DNA from: a bacterium
GTDB taxonomy: Bacteria > Patescibacteriota > Minisyncoccia > Minisyncoccales > MHMH01
Reading direction: 5' to 3'
DNA length: 21,727 bases
NCBI GenBank assembly: GCA_030648815.1
Contig: JAUSHA010000025.1
Location: 1-21,727 of the forward strand
In this document: piece after piece, positions 19,758 to 21,727 of the stretch
Layout: every line of letters begins with the position of its first letter
Position numbering within the stretch: the stretch's first letter is position 1
Translations under genes and position numbers: made by a program
The notes under the pieces: model-generated
Database searches by the model: none
What the model saw: only the letters and a program-made list of their open reading frames with translations
Told to the model about the DNA's origin: nothing

Positions 19758-19803
19758 AAGCGTAGAAACTTAAAAATTCATTCCAATAAATAAGGAGGAA
19801 AAA

Positions 19804-20445
19804 ATGGAGAGAGAAAAGGGATTCACCTTAATAGAATTGATGGTAGTGGTAACTATTCTATCTATCTTGGTGAGTATATTCGCATCGAACATTTCTGGGA
19901 GTGTCGGGAGGACCGCGATCACAACAGCTATCTCTAGCGTGGAACAAACAGAGAAAGACATTGATCGTTTTATTGCCACCATTAGGGAGTTACCTAATCG
20001 AAAGGATGCCACTACGGAAAATTATTATACCCTGCTTTTTACCGGTATGGATTCTGATGGCGCGGTCCTCACAACAGTAAGGATGCAAGATAAACAAGGG
20101 GTTGATAAAAGTACGGCCGGAGTTTTGGACATTGTAGATTTTCCTCTTGTCAAGAGAGATAATTTGTACAATCACTTATTGGTGAATAATAGATTTTATC
20201 CTGCATGCAAACCCAAAAAAGATTACGGCTGGTGCGAGTCATACACTAAACTCAAGGGCGACATGCTGGACCCCTGGGGAAACTCGTACTTCGCGGTTTT
20301 CAGAGATCTGGGCGATGACACAACTCGAGTGTACGTTTTGTCAGCCGGGGCCGATAAAGTGCTGGATACCGATCCGAAGTTAGATGAAAGAATCTCTCCC
20401 GATGATATCGGCATAACCTGGATTGCTCGGCCACCTAAATCGTAA
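19804..20445 (+). CDS. Type IV pilin / GspG-like pseudopilin
   Basis: 213 residues. Short positively charged leader EREKG, then cleavage between G6 and F7 by prepilin peptidase, giving mature FTLIELMVVVTILSILV with E11 at +5, the class signature. A long N-terminal helix spans about 7-60. The C-terminal globular domain has DPWGNSYF (156-163) and VYVLSAGADKVLDTD (176-190), the GspG-like end that can bind calcium. C135 and C144 could form a disulfide. Exported and assembled into a pilus or secretion pseudopilus. A promoter, a strong Shine-Dalgarno site and a terminator make it a single-gene unit with no assembly genes nearby. Its synonymous base use looks somewhat more GC-rich than its neighbours. 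Confidence 0.92.
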   Translation: MEREKGFTLIELMVVVTILSILVSIFASNISGSVGRTAITTAISSVEQTEKDIDRFIATIRELPNRKDATTENYYTLLFTGMDSDGAVLTTVRMQDKQGVDKSTAGVLDIVDFPLVKRDNLYNHLLVNNRFYPACKPKKDYGWCESYTKLKGDMLDPWGNSYFAVFRDLGDDTTRVYVLSAGADKVLDTDPKLDERISPDDIGITWIARPPKS

Positions 20446-20451
20446 ACAAAT

Positions 20452-20481
20452 AAAAGTCGTCCATATTTCTGGACGACTTTT
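20452..20481 (+). terminator. Bidirectional terminator between pilin-like gene and amrB
   Basis: 12-bp stem AAAAGTCGTCCA (20452-20463) with TGGACGACTTTT (20470-20481), 6-base loop, AT-rich on both sides. The last base overlaps the stop codon of the convergent MEMO1-like gene at 20483-20481. Confidence 0.88.
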
Positions 20482-21263
20482 TACTTGATAAAAGCGACTG
20501 CTCCGTAACCTACGACCCTTGTTTCACCTGCGGCGGTATCGCCGGAATTGGCGTATTTTAACAATTTGGCTCTGCCTCCCAAGCTCTTGGTTATTTCAAT
20601 GATAGTTTTTGCCGAATCAATGGCGCAGATATTCAAACCGCTAACCTTGAGATTCAAAATATTATTTAGAGTTTTTTTATCAATCTCTTTTGCTTTTCCG
20701 TACGACAAGTAATGCGACAAATCTGCGGAAGCGATGATCAAAACTTTTTTATTTTCGATGCTCTCTAAAATTGTTTTGGCGAGCAATTTCCAATCTTTAT
20801 TTTCCGAACCAAAAATAATCGGCAGGATTTTAAAATTTTTCAACGTTCTCTGTAAAAACGGCAATTGAACTTCAATGGAATGTTCCCAAAGATGAGCGGA
20901 ATCTCTTTGAAAAAATCTTCTTGATCCGGCAGTAATTTTTTGAGCCAGGCTTTCGTCTATTTTTATTTTGCCCAAGGGAGTTTCCCATTCTCCCCTCGGG
21001 AAAACGGCCACCCCGTCAAATCTCTCATAGTGGGAATCGGCAATAATAATCACCGTATCAAAATTTTTCTCGGCTATAGTTTTAAATCCGGAAGCCGCCA
21101 CCTTACCGGAATAAGCGTAGCCGGCGTGAGGCAGAAGCAAGCCAAAAATCTCTCCATTGATCTTGGGAGCTTTCGCTTTGGATAAAAATCCGCTAATCAT
21201 TTTCTTCAGCTCTTCCTTATTTTCCGGATAAAATTCCCCGGCTACCGCCGATTGTCTTAACAT
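20481..21263 (-). CDS. amrB: MEMO1 / AmmeMemoRadiSam system protein B
   Basis: 260 residues, usual length. MEMO family signatures in order: RQSAVAGEFYP (3-13), LLLPHAGYAYSG (42-53, H46), IIIADSHYERF (72-82, H78), EHSIEVQLPFL (127-137), IIASADLSHY (176-185), and GDTAAGETRVVGYGAVAF at the end. The family resembles extradiol dioxygenases, with metal-binding His, and in prokaryotes is linked with AMMECR1 and a radical SAM enzyme in the AmmeMemoRadiSam system, whose chemistry is not settled. AMMECR1 and radical SAM partners are not in this window. Its ATG overlaps the end of the Mth938-like gene by 7 bases. Confidence 0.93.
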   Translation of the reverse strand: MLRQSAVAGEFYPENKEELKKMISGFLSKAKAPKINGEIFGLLLPHAGYAYSGKVAASGFKTIAEKNFDTVIIIADSHYERFDGVAVFPRGEWETPLGKIKIDESLAQKITAGSRRFFQRDSAHLWEHSIEVQLPFLQRTLKNFKILPIIFGSENKDWKLLAKTILESIENKKVLIIASADLSHYLSYGKAKEIDKKTLNNILNLKVSGLNICAIDSAKTIIEITKSLGGRAKLLKYANSGDTAAGETRVVGYGAVAFIK

Positions 21264-21619
21264 GTTAAGTGAAATAATCCTATCACTTTTTCCGGTTTTC
21301 CCTCTTCTTCCATTGATTCTTCTTTCCTGATATTAAATGTTTTGACGGCTTGTTCGGTTGGATCAACAAATAATTTTATACCTCTCGCTTCAATAAATTT
21401 TTGGGCGGCTTCGGTAACTTTAGCCATTCCCGATTCGCCCGTCCCGATGACTATGGATTCCGGCTTCTGCTCCACGACATCTATCACATCTTCAACATCA
21501 ATAATATGGGAATCATTGCGCCACCAATCAAAAACCTGATCTGTCCAAAAAACCTGGACATCGTGATTGTATGTTTCTCCGTCAATAACAATAGAACCGA
21601 AATTGTAATCTTCAATCAT
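21257..21619 (-). CDS. Mth938-like domain protein
   Basis: 120 residues. YNFGSIVIDGETYNHDVQVF opening, then a W-rich loop (DWWRNDSHIIDVEDV), then ESIVIGTGESGMAKV, a core glycine-rich turn of the Mth938/NDUFAF3-like fold, followed by RGIKLFVDPTEQAVKTFN. Mth938-like proteins are often fused to or beside AMMECR1 or MEMO-type genes, and here it overlaps amrB by 7 bases, so the pair probably works together. Biochemical role unknown. A run of acidic residues (KEESMEEEGKPE) precedes the C-terminal strand. Confidence 0.85.
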   Translation of the reverse strand: MIEDYNFGSIVIDGETYNHDVQVFWTDQVFDWWRNDSHIIDVEDVIDVVEQKPESIVIGTGESGMAKVTEAAQKFIEARGIKLFVDPTEQAVKTFNIRKEESMEEEGKPEKVIGLFHLTC

Positions 21620-21620
21620 A

Positions 21621-21695
21621 GTAATGTTTGGCGTTTAACGTAATGTTTAACGTTTAAGGTTGCACCGCTTAACCTTAAACGTTAAACATTACGTT
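21621..21695. repeat. Tandem plus inverted repeat cluster upstream of the Mth938-like gene
   Basis: Two 19-base direct repeats (21621-21639 GTAATGTTTGGCGTTTAAC; 21640-21658 GTAATGTTTAACGTTTAAG). A perfect 25-base inverted repeat follows, 21637-21661 against 21671-21695, with 9-base loop GCACCGCTT. The rest of the window (21696-21727) shows no gene. Confidence 0.85.
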
Positions 21696-21727
21696 GATCG
21701 TTAAAATAGCGTTTTTTGTTTTGAAAT

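Overview
The window reads as chromosomal DNA of an ultra-small, reduced-genome bacterium of the Candidate Phyla Radiation (Patescibacteria, most likely Parcubacteria-like). This is inferred from gene content and style, not from a marker tree. The signs are: an ~820-residue membrane-anchored HerA/VirB4-like ATPase; an orphan membrane-anchored PaaX/Cas2-fold protein; very tight packing; several orphan proteins; and small palindromic repeats inserted in frame into essential genes (peptides such as PAFAKASAGK and LPAGQAGK). There is no rRNA, tRNA, CRISPR array or transposase gene.

Layout. 25-3010 (minus): HerA/VirB4-like ATPase preceded by a hicB-hicA toxin-antitoxin pair with its own promoter. 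3070-9347 (minus): ileS followed closely by five orphan genes, one with an HExxH motif. The IleRS carries a complete histidine-phosphatase domain inserted in its catalytic half, plus three repeat-derived peptides. 9411-10063: a PaaX/Cas2-fold gene bracketed by two long perfect palindromes. 10161-12184 (minus): a small orphan gene and argS, which also contains repeat-derived peptides. 12240-14217 (plus): smpB, ssrA (tmRNA), infC, rpmI, rplT, ending in a bidirectional terminator. 14274-17964 (minus): purF with a structured leader, a NUDIX hydrolase and PolX. 18027-18083 (plus): a predicted small RNA with promoter and terminator. 18082-19713 (minus): DUF3800 protein, a half-size MFS protein and a DUF1858 redox protein. 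19804-20445 (plus): a type IV pilin-like protein. 20481-21619 (minus): MEMO1/AmmB family protein and an Mth938-like protein. The window ends in a repeat/inverted-repeat cluster.

Main biological points. (1) The 5' end of mature tmRNA lies inside the last 29 bases of smpB, so tmRNA maturation from a joint transcript would remove the smpB stop codon. This suggests a feedback loop within the ribosome-rescue system. (2) One 52-bp element occurs twice in ileS and is read in two different frames; a second element family is shared by ileS and argS, again in different frames; related palindromes lie in and beside tmRNA. The cores of the two coding families are flanked by 7-bp tandem repeats that stay open in every frame. 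(3) The paired palindromes around the PaaX/Cas2-fold gene differ only by symmetry-preserving changes. (4) purF has a perfectly paired three-way-junction leader. (5) Three genes (hicB, the DUF3800 gene, the DUF1858 gene) have a -10 box exactly 6 bases before ATG, which predicts leaderless mRNAs.

All calls come from reading the sequence. No database search, folding program or alignment was run.
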